Below, one piece after another: positions 17,944-25,818 of a stretch of 64,000 bases of DNA. The notes under the pieces are model-generated. The model ran no database searches, was not told the origin of the DNA, and saw only the letters and a program-made list of their open reading frames with translations. Origin of the DNA: Hyphomicrobiales bacterium (GTDB lineage: Bacteria; Pseudomonadota; Alphaproteobacteria; Rhizobiales; Devosiaceae). Positions within the stretch are counted from its first letter, which is position 1; each line of letters starts with the position of its first letter. A program made the translations under genes and the position numbers. The stretch lies in the NCBI GenBank assembly GCA_900470445.1, contig UCAU01000028.1:157937-221936 (forward strand), given 5' to 3'.

Positions 17944-19137
17944 ATGCGCAAGGCAAGCGCTCCGCCGGCTCTGACGACACTGATCCTGATCACGGCGACC
18001 TCCGTGGTAACGCTGAACATGATCGTGCCCTCGCTGACCAATATCGCGCGGGATCTGGATGCAGACTATGCCCTGGTCAGCCTCGCCCTGGGCGGCTACC
18101 TCGCCGTCACGGCTGCCGTCCAGCTCGGCGTTGGACCGCTTGCCGACCGGATCGGCCGGCGGCCGGTCTTGCTGGTAGCGCTGGCCGTGTTCACGCTCGC
18201 TTCGCTTGGCTGCGCCATGGCGCAGAATGTGTGGATGCTGCTGGTATTCCGCATGCTGCAGGCTGCGGTGGTGTCGGGCTATGTGCTCTCGCTGGCGATC
18301 GTTCGCGACACCAATGAAGGCAGCGATGCTGCGCGATTGCTGGGTCGTATCAGCATGGCCATGGCGCTGGCGCCCATGTTGGGACCGATGCTGGGCAGCG
18401 TGCTGGACGCGGCCTTCGGCTGGCGCATGATCTTCGTGCTTTATGCCGTAGCTGGGGCAGGGCTGCTATACCTGGCCTGGACAGATGTGGGCGAAACCAT
18501 CCGGCCTGCAGCAAAACCTGAGGAGAGACGATTGAGCACGCTGCTCAGCAAGCCCGTGTTCTGGAGCTACGCGCTGTGCACAGCCTTCTCGACAGGTGCC
18601 TTCTACATCTTCCTGACCGGAGCCCCGCTGATTGCCACCGCCGTTTTCGGCATCGGCACGGCCGAACTTGGCATGTTCGTCGGCAGCATCACGGCCGGTT
18701 TCATCGCGGGTGCTTGGTTGGCAGGCCGTCTCGCCGGCAGGCAGTCGCCCGCGACGATCATGCTGATGGGCCGGATTTTTGCCTGCCTGGGGCTTGCCGC
18801 GGGTCTGCTGATCGTTGCTATGGGCCACCTGTCGCCGCTCCTGTATTTCGGGTCCACGATCTTTGTCGGGTTGGGCAATGGCATGACCATGCCGAATAGC
18901 AATGCCGGAGCTATGTCGGTACAGCCGCGGCTGGCGGGAAGCGCTGCGGGCATAACCGGCGCACTAACCGTGCTGGGTGGCGCGTTGCTGACCACGGGGA
19001 CCGGGCTGGCATTGTCCGGCCAGCCATCGCCCATGCTTCTGCTGGGGCTGATGCTGCTGGCTTCGCTCATGGGCCTGCTGGCCGCCGTTGCGGCCATCAA
19101 GCTGAGCAAGCCCGTGCTCAGTGGCTGGCCGGCATAG
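17944..19137 (+). CDS. MFS multidrug exporter, Bcr/CflA (DHA1) type
   Basis: A 397-aa, 12-TM protein. TM1 begins LTTLILITATSVVTLNMIVPSL. Motif A appears as GPLADRIGRRPVLL after TM2, and motif C-like APMLGPMLGSVL in TM5. The closest families are Bcr/CflA exporters, which expel phenicols, bicyclomycin and similar compounds by proton antiport. GGAGG lies about 12 nt before ATG 17944. The 16-codon ORF and terminator just upstream suggest drug-inducible expression. The substrate is unknown. Confidence 0.88.
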   Translation: MRKASAPPALTTLILITATSVVTLNMIVPSLTNIARDLDADYALVSLALGGYLAVTAAVQLGVGPLADRIGRRPVLLVALAVFTLASLGCAMAQNVWMLLVFRMLQAAVVSGYVLSLAIVRDTNEGSDAARLLGRISMAMALAPMLGPMLGSVLDAAFGWRMIFVLYAVAGAGLLYLAWTDVGETIRPAAKPEERRLSTLLSKPVFWSYALCTAFSTGAFYIFLTGAPLIATAVFGIGTAELGMFVGSITAGFIAGAWLAGRLAGRQSPATIMLMGRIFACLGLAAGLLIVAMGHLSPLLYFGSTIFVGLGNGMTMPNSNAGAMSVQPRLAGSAAGITGALTVLGGALLTTGTGLALSGQPSPMLLLGLMLLASLMGLLAAVAAIKLSKPVLSGWPA

Positions 19138-19261
19138 TATGAACGAGCGCCTCCCAATCCACAGCTTTCGCGGAATCTCGATTTAACCGCTTGAGGTTGG
19201 GTAAGACCTTTGCTACATCCCCACTCGCTTCGGGCCTTCGGGAACGGAGCCTACCAAGCGT

Positions 19262-19348
19262 GCGGTCGTGGCGGAATTGGTAGACGCGCAGCGTTGAGGT
19301 CGCTGTGCCCGAAAGGGCGTGGAAGTTCGAGTCTTCTCGACCGCACCA
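19262..19348 (+). tRNA. tRNA-Leu (anticodon GAG)
   Basis: An 87-nt cloverleaf: acceptor GCGGTCG (19262-19268) pairs with CGACCGC (19338-19344), anticodon arm CAGCG-TTGAGGT-CGCTG with GAG at 19296-19298, a long variable arm (TGCCCGAAAGGGCG) typical of class II tRNA-Leu, T arm with GTTCGAGTC, and an encoded CCA end (19346-19348). It reads CUC and CUU codons. A terminator follows at once. Confidence 0.95.
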
Positions 19349-19356
19349 AATATTCA

Positions 19357-19392
19357 AAAAAGCCGTGTAATCCCTGGATTGCGCGGCTTTTT
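19357..19392 (+). terminator. Terminator of tRNA-Leu(GAG)
   Basis: AAAAAGCCG (19357-19365) pairs with CGGCTTTTT (19384-19392). The stem continues with G-U pairs and AAT/ATT to a 6-nt loop, and ends in the T run. Confidence 0.9.
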
Positions 19393-19485
19393 GATTCCTG
19401 GTCCATTTCGATGTCGCGGCGCGGGCATGTCGGCTCTGCGCGTTTTTCGCGTGAGAACGCCGAACCGGGATGATATTGCTGCCGC

Positions 19486-20124
19486 ATGTACACACCACCT
19501 GCCTTTCGTGAAGACGACCCCCAGGCTCTGCGCCAGATTATGCGCGAGACCAGACTTGCCACGCTGGTGACCGCCACGGCCGAGGGCCTGATGGCAACGC
19601 CGCTACCGCTTATTCTCGATGAGAATGAGGGCGAGCACGGCGTGCTTTATGGGCATTTGGCCAAGGCCAACCTGCAGTGGAAAGCGCCGGTTATCGGGGA
19701 TGCGCTGGTCATCTTTTCGGGGCCGGATGCCTATGTCACGCCATCCTGGTACGCCGCCAAGCAGGAACATGGCAAAGTCGTTCCGACCTGGAATTATGTG
19801 GCCGTACACGCCCATGGCCCGATCGAGTTTTTCGAGGATGAAGCGCGCCTTTTCGATGCAGTCTCCCGGCTCACCCATCTGCATGAGCAGCCGCGAGAGA
19901 ATCCTTGGGCCGTCACCGATGCGCCCGCCGAATATATCCGCGCGCAGTTGAAGGGCATTGTCGGCCTGCGCTTGCCGATCAGCCGTATCGAGGGCAAGCG
20001 CAAGATGAGCCAAAATCGCCCGGAGGCCGACCGGAGCGGTGTGGCGGCCGGTCTTGCCGGCAGCGAGCGGAACAGCGACCGCGATGTCGCCACCATGATA
20101 CCGACGGGACTCAATCATGCCTGA
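19486..20124 (+). CDS. PaiB-family FMN-binding protein / putative transcriptional regulator
   Basis: A 212-aa protein with the PaiB layout: MYTPPAFREDDPQALRQIM, ATLVTATAEGLMATPLPLIL, YGHLAKANLQW, then SWYAAKQEHGKVVPTWNYVAVHAHG and a C-terminal GIVGLRLPISRIEGKRKMSQNR. The split-barrel fold binds FMN. Bacillus PaiB is described as a negative regulator of sporulation and protease genes, but the role in Gram-negatives is unclear. It overlaps the LysE-type exporter gene by 8 nt, so both are probably one operon. Confidence 0.9.
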   Translation: MYTPPAFREDDPQALRQIMRETRLATLVTATAEGLMATPLPLILDENEGEHGVLYGHLAKANLQWKAPVIGDALVIFSGPDAYVTPSWYAAKQEHGKVVPTWNYVAVHAHGPIEFFEDEARLFDAVSRLTHLHEQPRENPWAVTDAPAEYIRAQLKGIVGLRLPISRIEGKRKMSQNRPEADRSGVAAGLAGSERNSDRDVATMIPTGLNHA

Positions 20125-20764
20125 TACCAGCCAACTCATCCTATATTTCGGCGCCTGCCTGTTGCTGGCCATCACCCCGGGGCCGGGCATTTTCTATGTT
20201 GCCGCCCGCACACTGGCCGGTGGCCGCGCCGAGGGCATTGCCTCCAGCTTCGGCAATGGGCTGGGCGGCATGGTGCATGTTCTGGCTGGGGCGCTGGGCG
20301 TTTCTGCCATCGTGCTGGCCAGTGCCGAGCTGTTCACGGCACTGAAATTTGCCGGGGCGGCCTATCTGGTCTGGATCGGCATTCGCACCATTCAGGCGGC
20401 ACGGCGCGATGCTCGCGCGGCCCTGGGCGGCGAGCTCGTGGCTTCGGCGGTCGGGGCAGGGCGGGCGTTTCGCGAGGGGGTGCTGGTCGAAGCGCTCAAT
20501 CCCAAGACGGCAGCGTTTTTCCTCGCTTTCATTCCCCAGTTCATCGATACCGCGGCGGGTAACGTGGCGCTGCAATTCGTGGCCCTGGGCACCGTCTCGG
20601 TGGTGCTGAACACCCTTGCCGATATCGTCGTGGCCTTTGCGGCTAGCCGCATTCGCGCCGGGGCGGCGGCTAATCCCTCGCTAGTGCGGCGGCTGCGGGA
20701 GGCTTCGGGTGGCGCGATGATCGCGCTGGCGGGTGTGCTGGTGTTGGCCCGGCGCCCGTCCTGA
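20117..20764 (+). CDS. LysE/RhtB family amino-acid (or metabolite) exporter
   Basis: A 215-aa membrane protein with six predicted TM segments. The N-terminal LACLLLAITPGPGIFYVAARTLAGGRAEGIASSFGNGLGG is the LysE/RhtB signature, and the C-terminal half has the typical FREGVLVEALNPKTAAFFLAFIPQFID. The family exports basic or neutral amino acids and homoserine lactones; the substrate here is not defined. It overlaps the paiB-like gene by 8 nt. Confidence 0.9.
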   Translation: MPDTSQLILYFGACLLLAITPGPGIFYVAARTLAGGRAEGIASSFGNGLGGMVHVLAGALGVSAIVLASAELFTALKFAGAAYLVWIGIRTIQAARRDARAALGGELVASAVGAGRAFREGVLVEALNPKTAAFFLAFIPQFIDTAAGNVALQFVALGTVSVVLNTLADIVVAFAASRIRAGAAANPSLVRRLREASGGAMIALAGVLVLARRPS

Positions 20765-20779
20765 CGGGAAGCACCGGAA

Positions 20780-20809
20780 AGAAAAAGGCCGCCCGTTGAG
20801 GCGGCCTTT
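20780..20809 (-). terminator. Terminator downstream of the small lipoprotein gene (possibly bidirectional)
   Basis: AAAGGCCGCC (20784-20793) pairs with GGCGGCCTTT (20800-20809), loop CGTTGA. On the minus strand it continues into TTTTTCTTTCC. It lies 4 nt past the lipoprotein gene stop and 16 nt past the LysE-type gene stop, so it may serve both. Confidence 0.85.
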
Positions 20810-20812
20810 GCA

Positions 20813-20977
20813 TTATGGGGAAGGCGTCGCGGGCGCCGGTTCAGCAGGCGGCGGCGTGGTTGCCGGCGTGCTGGTATCGGCCGGGGGCGTACCACCACCG
20901 GCAGGGGCGTCGCCGCCACAGGCCGCCAGCGCAAGCGCCATCATCAGGGCTGCCGGGGCGATGAGGAATTTGGACAT
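20813..20977 (-). CDS. Small lipoprotein (54 aa)
   Basis: From ATG 20977 the product has a lipoprotein signal (MSKFLIAPAALMMALALAAC, lipobox LAAC with Cys20). It then has only about 34 residues rich in Gly, Pro, Thr and Ala (GGDAPAGGGTPP to PATPSP), probably a flexible periplasmic tail. No family is recognised. AGGTGATCC precedes the start; an upstream in-frame start at 21013 would hide the signal sequence. Confidence 0.7.
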   Translation of the reverse strand: MSKFLIAPAALMMALALAACGGDAPAGGGTPPADTSTPATTPPPAEPAPATPSP

Positions 20978-21079
20978 GGGATCACCTTTGTTGTTTTGAT
21001 CTTGGTCGTTCACACATCGGTGAGCTAAGCGGCATAATCGGGCAAAAGTTGGGACCCAAGGTGTTTTTGACGTGGCGAC

Positions 21080-21451
21080 TTATGCCTCGCCCGGCGCCGG
21101 ACGCTGAGCAATCAGCGATTTGGGCGCCTTGAAGCGCCAGGCATCTTCCAGCCGCAACGAAAGTTCTTCGTCGGCTATGGCGGGCAGGCGGATCAGTACG
21201 GCCGGATAGCCGATATAATGGGGCGTCTCGAAATAGATTTGCGGCGAGATTTCCATCAACAGGGTCTTCTGCTCGGCCGGACACAGCAGCACGAGGGTAT
21301 CGGCGTCCTTGAGGCGGACGATGAGCTTGCCACGCACCTTGAGCGCTGGCGTGCCATAGCTGGTGGAGCGGGTGATGCCCGGCAACTGGCGGGCCTGGGC
21401 CAAGGCATGCACGCGCTCGAAGACGGTATCGAGGTCACTGGCATCGCTCAT
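21080..21451 (-). CDS. MmcQ/YjbR family protein
   Basis: A 123-aa protein with the small double-wing-like CyaY/YjbR fold: VHALAQARQLPGITRSTSYGTPALKVRGKLIVRLKD, then LLCPAEQKTLLMEISPQIYFETPHYIGYPAVLIRL and a C-terminal LRLEDAWRFKAPKSL. Homologues are called predicted DNA-binding proteins, without proof. ATG 21451 has GGGAGGAAAG upstream. The same frame stays open far upstream opposite mgtE, but that part is the antisense of mgtE and not coding. It is divergent from mgtE. Confidence 0.88.
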   Translation of the reverse strand: MSDASDLDTVFERVHALAQARQLPGITRSTSYGTPALKVRGKLIVRLKDADTLVLLCPAEQKTLLMEISPQIYFETPHYIGYPAVLIRLPAIADEELSLRLEDAWRFKAPKSLIAQRPAPGEA

Positions 21452-21475
21452 CGGACTTTCCTCCCAATGCTCTGA

Positions 21476-21501
21476 TTTTTCGGTACTTGTTGACCGAAAA
21501 A
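21476..21501. promoter_or_regulatory. Inverted repeat in the yjbR-mgtE divergent intergenic region
   Basis: TTTTTCGGT (21476-21484) and ACCGAAAAA (21493-21501) form a perfect 9-bp inverted repeat around ACTTGTTG, roughly midway between two divergent genes. It could be an operator or a terminator-like hairpin. No known regulator is indicated. Confidence 0.4.
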
Positions 21502-21583
21502 CGCCGCCCCCAGTCTGGCGCATTGTGAGCCGATTGGCTACAGGTGGGCCTGCCCCCGACACCAGCGACACAAAGGGCCTCCA

Positions 21584-22999
21584 GTGAGCACAGATAGTGA
21601 AACCGTGCCCGGCCCAGAGGTCGGGATTGATCCCGATGCGCTGCGCGATGCGGAGGACCGCATCAGTCCGCTGTGGCTGGAACGCCTGCGCGCCTATTTG
21701 GATGCGGGGCGGGGGGATGACGTCGCCGCGGTGATGGAGCCGCTGCATGCCGCCGATGTCGGCGACGTGCTCGAATCGCTCGATGCCGAGGAGCGGCTGG
21801 CGCTGGTGCGCATGCTGGGCGACCGGTTTGATTATTCGGCACTGACCGAGGTGGACGAGAGCGTCCGCGTCGAGCTGATGGACGAATTGTCCAATGCCGA
21901 TATTGCGCGCGGCGTGACGGGATTGGACAATGACGACGCCGTCGCCATTCTCGAGGACCTCGAGCAGGTCGACCGCGACGAGGTTCTCTCGCAACTGCCG
22001 ACCTTCGAGCGGCTGAGCCTCAAGCGCAGCCTCGATTTCCCCGAGGAATCCGCCGGCCGGCGGATGCAGACCGATTTCATCGCCATTCCGCCATTCTGGA
22101 CGGTGGGGCAGACCATCGATTATCTGCGCACCGAGCCCGATCTGCCCGACGAATTCTACCAGATCTACGTCGTGGACGCGTCCTATCAGGTGCTGGGCAC
22201 CATTCCGCTCGACAAGTTCCTGCGTGCGGCACGGGTGGTCTCCATCGAGACTCTGATGAACACCAATTTCGTCCTGGTCGATGCCAATGAGGACCAGGAA
22301 GAAGCGGCGCGCGATTTCGAGCGCTACGATCTGGTCGAAGTGGGCGTGGTGGACGAGAGCAAGCGGCTGGTCGGCGTGCTCACCATCGACGACATCGTCG
22401 ACGTTATCCACGAAGAGGCCGACGAAGACATCAAGCTGCTGGCTGGCGTGGGCGACGAGGATATTTCCGACACCACGATCGACACGGTGCGCAGCCGCGT
22501 GCCCTGGCTGGTGGTTAACCTCTTTACCGCGGTGGCCGTCTCCTACGTCATCGGCCTGTTCGATGGCACGATCGAGCAGATGGTGGCGCTGGCCGTGCTG
22601 ATGCCCATCGTCGCCTCGATGGGCGGCAATGCCGGCACCCAGACCATGACGGTGACCGTGCGGGCGCTGGCCATGCGCGAGTTGGACGGGCGGCGCCTGC
22701 GCCGGCTGATCACCCGCGAAATGGTGGTGGGCCTGGCCAATGGGGTGATCTTTGCCGTGCTGATCGGCCTGGTCACCTGGCTGCGCTTCGGCAATATCGA
22801 ACTGGGCGGCGTGATCGGGCTGGCCATGGTGATCAATCTGATCGTGGCCGGCACGGCTGGCATTTTGATCCCCCTGGCGCTGGACAAGCTCAAGGCCGAC
22901 CCGGCCATCGCCTCGGCGGTATTCGTGACCACCATTACCGACACGGTCGGGTTCTTCGCGTTCCTCGGGATTGCGGGGCTGTGGTTCGGGCTGTTCTAG
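21584..22999 (+). CDS. mgtE: Magnesium transporter MgtE
   Basis: A 471-aa Mg2+ channel/transporter. The N-terminal acidic helical domain (HAADVGDVLESLDAEERLALVRML) and two CBS domains (about 150-275) act as the Mg2+ sensor. Five TM segments follow, with the pore motif ASMGGNAGTQTM and the C-terminal acidic TTITDTVGFFAFLG. The start is GTG 21584 with AAGGG upstream. The next gene starts at the base after its stop. No Mg2+ riboswitch was seen in the 132-nt upstream gap. Confidence 0.94.
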   Translation: MSTDSETVPGPEVGIDPDALRDAEDRISPLWLERLRAYLDAGRGDDVAAVMEPLHAADVGDVLESLDAEERLALVRMLGDRFDYSALTEVDESVRVELMDELSNADIARGVTGLDNDDAVAILEDLEQVDRDEVLSQLPTFERLSLKRSLDFPEESAGRRMQTDFIAIPPFWTVGQTIDYLRTEPDLPDEFYQIYVVDASYQVLGTIPLDKFLRAARVVSIETLMNTNFVLVDANEDQEEAARDFERYDLVEVGVVDESKRLVGVLTIDDIVDVIHEEADEDIKLLAGVGDEDISDTTIDTVRSRVPWLVVNLFTAVAVSYVIGLFDGTIEQMVALAVLMPIVASMGGNAGTQTMTVTVRALAMRELDGRRLRRLITREMVVGLANGVIFAVLIGLVTWLRFGNIELGGVIGLAMVINLIVAGTAGILIPLALDKLKADPAIASAVFVTTITDTVGFFAFLGIAGLWFGLF

Positions 23000-23575
23000 A
23001 TGGTTGAGCCCGGCAAGATCATCTTTGTGCATGGCGCCTCGAGCAGCGGTAAATCCACCATTGCGCGGGGCATCCAGGCGCAGATCGGGTTGCCGGTCTG
23101 GCACATTTCCATCGATCACCTGCGGGATGCGGGCGTGCTGCCCATGGCCCGCTTCAAGAGCCGCGAATTCGACTGGAAAGCGGCACGAGCGCCGTTTTTT
23201 GACGGGTTTCACCGCTCGCTTGTGGCCTATGCGGCGGCGGGCAATAATCTGGTGCTCGAGCATATTCTGGATACGCCGGGCTGGTTGGACGAGCTGGTGG
23301 CGCTATTCGCCCCGTTCGATGTGTTTTTCGTCGGCGTGCATTGCCCGCTGCCACTGCTGATCGAGCGGGAAAAGGCGCGGGGCGACCGGCCGCTGGGCAG
23401 CGCCGAGCAGGATTTCCATACTATCCACCAAGGCATGGAATATGACTTCGAGGTGCACACCGACTCGGACGCCCAGGGCAATGTCGAGCGGGTGATTGCG
23501 GCCTGGGAAAATCGTACCGGCCCCTCATTTTTTGCCCGGCGGGCGATGGCCTCAGGCGCCGCTCAATATCGTTAA
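23000..23575 (+). CDS. Chloramphenicol-phosphotransferase-like P-loop kinase
   Basis: A 191-aa protein that starts the base after the mgtE stop. It has Walker A GASSSGKSTIARG at 11-23, VWHISIDHLR, and FDVFFVGVHCPLPLLIEREKARGDRPLG, which match the CPT-like family (PF07931) founded by Streptomyces chloramphenicol 3-O-phosphotransferase. Most members outside Streptomyces are untested, and phosphorylation of another small molecule is equally possible. Its tight link to mgtE suggests cotranscription without an obvious functional tie. Confidence 0.75.
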   Translation: MVEPGKIIFVHGASSSGKSTIARGIQAQIGLPVWHISIDHLRDAGVLPMARFKSREFDWKAARAPFFDGFHRSLVAYAAAGNNLVLEHILDTPGWLDELVALFAPFDVFFVGVHCPLPLLIEREKARGDRPLGSAEQDFHTIHQGMEYDFEVHTDSDAQGNVERVIAAWENRTGPSFFARRAMASGAAQYR

Positions 23576-23752
23576 AATGCCGGGAATTCGGGTCGCGCCG
23601 CCTTAACCGAGCCCGGAATCAAGCCTGTGGACTGTGGCAACTTCGCCGCTTGCAAAGCATTTATGACGCAGTTAACGATTCATGACCGGGTGTGGCCCCT
23701 GCGCGTCAGTGGCGTCGCCAACCGGAAGTGAACGGCTGACAAGGAGCGATCT

Positions 23753-23854
23753 ATGCGAAGTCAACCGAAGGCCAATATGTGGCGAGCAGCGACCTGGACC
23801 ATGGTCTGCCTGCTCTCGATGGGACTGGTTTTCTCCGTAATTGCTGGCGTCTAG
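23753..23854 (+). CDS. Small predicted membrane protein (33 aa)
   Basis: ATG 23753 follows a strong AAGGAG at ideal spacing. The product has a short basic start (MRSQPKANMWRAA) and one hydrophobic segment TWTMVCLLSMGLVFSVIAGV to the stop at 23852-23854. A hairpin terminator follows 31 nt later, making a complete small transcription unit. The function is unknown. The flanking 23576-23752 interval holds no other recognised feature. Confidence 0.6.
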   Translation: MRSQPKANMWRAATWTMVCLLSMGLVFSVIAGV

Positions 23855-23885
23855 GCGCTAGAGTTCTTCACTCACACGATTTAGG

Positions 23886-23917
23886 AGGGCGCCCAAGCCA
23901 CTGGGGCGCCCTTCTTG
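23886..23917 (+). terminator. Likely terminator after the 33-aa membrane protein gene
   Basis: AGGGCGCCC (23886-23894) pairs with GGGCGCCCT (23904-23912), 9 bp with a 9-nt loop, followed by TCTTGCTT. The U tract is imperfect. It ends 4 nt before the AGGA Shine-Dalgarno of the next gene. Confidence 0.6.
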
Positions 23918-23931
23918 CTTAGGAAACAATG

Positions 23932-24609
23932 ATGAAGCTGCTGATCGGCAATCGCAATTATTCCACCTGGTCGCTGCGGCCCTGGTTGGTGCTGGCGCAT
24001 TTCGACATTCCATTCGAGGATGAAGTGCTGCAACTCTCCGGCGAAGGCTGGCGCGAAACGCTGGCGGCGCGTTCGCCCACCGGCAAGGTGCCGGTGCTGG
24101 TCGATGGCGATCTGGTCGTGCCCGAGACAATTGCGATCATCGAATATCTGGCCGATCTTCATCCCGACAAAACCATCTGGCCGGCCGATCCGCGGCAGCG
24201 GGCAATGGCGCGGGCGGCGAGTGCGGAAATGCATTCGGCGTTCCAGTCGCTGCGCAGTCACGCGCCGATGAATTTGCGCGCCGCCCACCCCGGCAAGGTC
24301 AATATCGACACCGTCAGCAAGGATCTGCACCGGCTCGAGACCCTGCTGGGCGGCTTGCTGACTCAGTCGGGCGGCCCGTTCCTGTTTGGCGAGTTCACCG
24401 CGGTCGACGCCATGTTCGCCCCGGTGGCCACGCGCATTCGCACCTATGCCTTGCCGGTTTCCGATCTTCTGAACGCCTATGTCGAAGCCATCTACAGCCT
24501 GCCGGCCTTCCAGCAATGGCTGGCTTTGGCCCTGCGCGAGCCATGGGTGGTTGATGACGACGAGATCGACGTGATCCAGGGACGCGTCAAGCCGGGGACG
24601 CTCGCATGA
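23932..24609 (+). CDS. Glutathione S-transferase family protein
   Basis: A 225-aa protein (or one Met more from ATG 23929; AGGA lies 4 nt before the first ATG and 7 nt before the second). The N-terminal thioredoxin-like domain has LIGNRNYSTWSLRPWL with Ser at the usual catalytic region, SPTGKVPVLVDGDLVVPETIAIIEYL (cis-Pro and GSH gamma-Glu contact), then an all-helical C-terminal domain with FGEFTAVDAMFAPVATRI. The electrophile substrate is unknown. It overlaps the DUF1489 gene by ATGA. Confidence 0.88.
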   Translation: MKLLIGNRNYSTWSLRPWLVLAHFDIPFEDEVLQLSGEGWRETLAARSPTGKVPVLVDGDLVVPETIAIIEYLADLHPDKTIWPADPRQRAMARAASAEMHSAFQSLRSHAPMNLRAAHPGKVNIDTVSKDLHRLETLLGGLLTQSGGPFLFGEFTAVDAMFAPVATRIRTYALPVSDLLNAYVEAIYSLPAFQQWLALALREPWVVDDDEIDVIQGRVKPGTLA

Positions 24610-25031
24610 TCCACATGGTCAAACTCAGCGTCGGGGTGGCAAGCCTGGCGGAACTCGAAAGCTATCGCGACGAGCGCGCCCATTGGTGGGGCGCCGATTA
24701 CGGCGAGGACGTGCATGTCCACCGCACCCGCATGCGCCCCAAGCGCGCCGCGGAGATGGAGGGCGTGTCCTCGATCTATTGGGTCATCGCCGGCGCCATC
24801 GTCTGCCGCCAGCCCATCCTGCGCCTGGCGCCCTATACCGACGCCGAGGGCAAGGATTATTGCGACATCATCATGAGCCGCGACATGGTGCGCACCGTGC
24901 CCTATCCCAAACGCCCCTTCCAGGGCTGGCGCTACCTGCGGCCAGAGGATGCCCCACCGGACCTGGGCGCCAACGAGAATGCCGAAGCCTTGGCCCTGGC
25001 TGCGGATTTGGCGAAGCTGGGGTTGATCTGA
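24606..25031 (+). CDS. DUF1489 family protein
   Basis: A 141-aa conserved alphaproteobacterial protein: IHMVKLSVGVASLAELESYR, then VHVHRTRMRPKRAAEM, SSIYWVIAGAIVCRQPIL and FQGWRYLRPEDAPPDL. No catalytic motif is known. It is cotranscribed with the glutathione transferase gene (ATGA overlap) and its stop abuts the stop of the convergent 25032-25649 gene without any gap. Confidence 0.88.
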   Translation: MIHMVKLSVGVASLAELESYRDERAHWWGADYGEDVHVHRTRMRPKRAAEMEGVSSIYWVIAGAIVCRQPILRLAPYTDAEGKDYCDIIMSRDMVRTVPYPKRPFQGWRYLRPEDAPPDLGANENAEALALAADLAKLGLI

Positions 25032-25649
25032 TCAGGCCATGACCGGATAGCTGGCGGCGAAGGCGGGAAGCGCGTTTGCTTTGGCCGAAAGAGCAGCCAG
25101 AACTGGCCGCGGCTGCTGCACCAGCGCCGGATGCGCCGTAGCGATGAAGTCGTGGGCGCAGACCATGGCTATGATTGCCCCTCTGGGATAGTCGTTCGCC
25201 GGCCACTCGGCACTGGTGGCCAGCGTTTCCAGATGATTGAGTCCGGCAGTGATCTGCTGCTCCAGCCGCGCACGCCAGCCCGGCCACTGGAACTCCGGCG
25301 GCCGGCGAATAGCCTCATAGACCAAGGCGACGCCCTTTTCGGCCACGCCATTGGCATAGCCGGCTATCTGGAGATGCGCGATTCTGCTGAGGCCATCGGC
25401 CGGGAACAGGCGTTTCCCCTCCGCGGCGGTCTGGTCGAGATAGTCGATGATGGCGGAAGTTTCGATGAGGTCCATGCCTTCATCGAGGCGCAGCACCGGC
25501 ACGCGGCCGAGCGGATTGGCCTCGGTGATGCCGCCGAAATCGGACTGCAGCACATTGACGATCTGGCGCTCAAAGGAGCGGCCTTGCAGCGTAAGCGAGA
25601 TCGCCACGCGCCGCACGAATGGCGAGAGCCTGCCGCCGAATAGAATCAT
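25032..25649 (-). CDS. Glutathione S-transferase family protein (second)
   Basis: A 205-aa protein with N-terminal MILFGGRLSPFVRRVAISL (SPF-type active-site loop), NPLGRVPVLRLDEGMDLIETSAIIDYLD, and a helical C-terminal domain. ATG 25649 is chosen because the thioredoxin fold starts there and AGGA lies 9 nt upstream; the frame to 25766 is not protein-like. It is convergent with the DUF1489 gene. It differs clearly from the GST at 23932, so it is not a recent duplicate. Confidence 0.88.
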   Translation of the reverse strand: MILFGGRLSPFVRRVAISLTLQGRSFERQIVNVLQSDFGGITEANPLGRVPVLRLDEGMDLIETSAIIDYLDQTAAEGKRLFPADGLSRIAHLQIAGYANGVAEKGVALVYEAIRRPPEFQWPGWRARLEQQITAGLNHLETLATSAEWPANDYPRGAIIAMVCAHDFIATAHPALVQQPRPVLAALSAKANALPAFAASYPVMA

Positions 25650-25818
25650 GGTGCTAGGTCCTGATGAGCGGTCGCCAGAATGATGGGGCCAGTTAGGGCT
25701 GGCAAGATCGCCTCCACCACACCTTCTCCAACACAGAAATCGCCCCGTTAACCGACCCTTAACCATGCGGGTTCGATGTGTTGATCAAGAGTTAATCGTT
25801 CCTGATTTGGAGACGGCG

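Noticed and set aside
19262..19348. tRNA-Leu as a possible attachment site of an integrated element
   Set aside because: No integrase, no duplicated tRNA 3' end and no foreign-looking gene block was seen downstream; paiB and the LysE-type gene look chromosomal.
21452..21583. Mg2+ (M-box type) riboswitch before mgtE
   Set aside because: The 132-nt gap contains only a simple palindrome; none of the conserved helices of known Mg2+ riboswitches was recognisable.
21452..23263. Very long open frame on the minus strand opposite mgtE, continuous with yjbR
   Set aside because: It is His/Gln/Asp-rich antisense translation of mgtE; only the 123-aa C-terminal part (21080-21451) matches a real family and has its own ribosome site.
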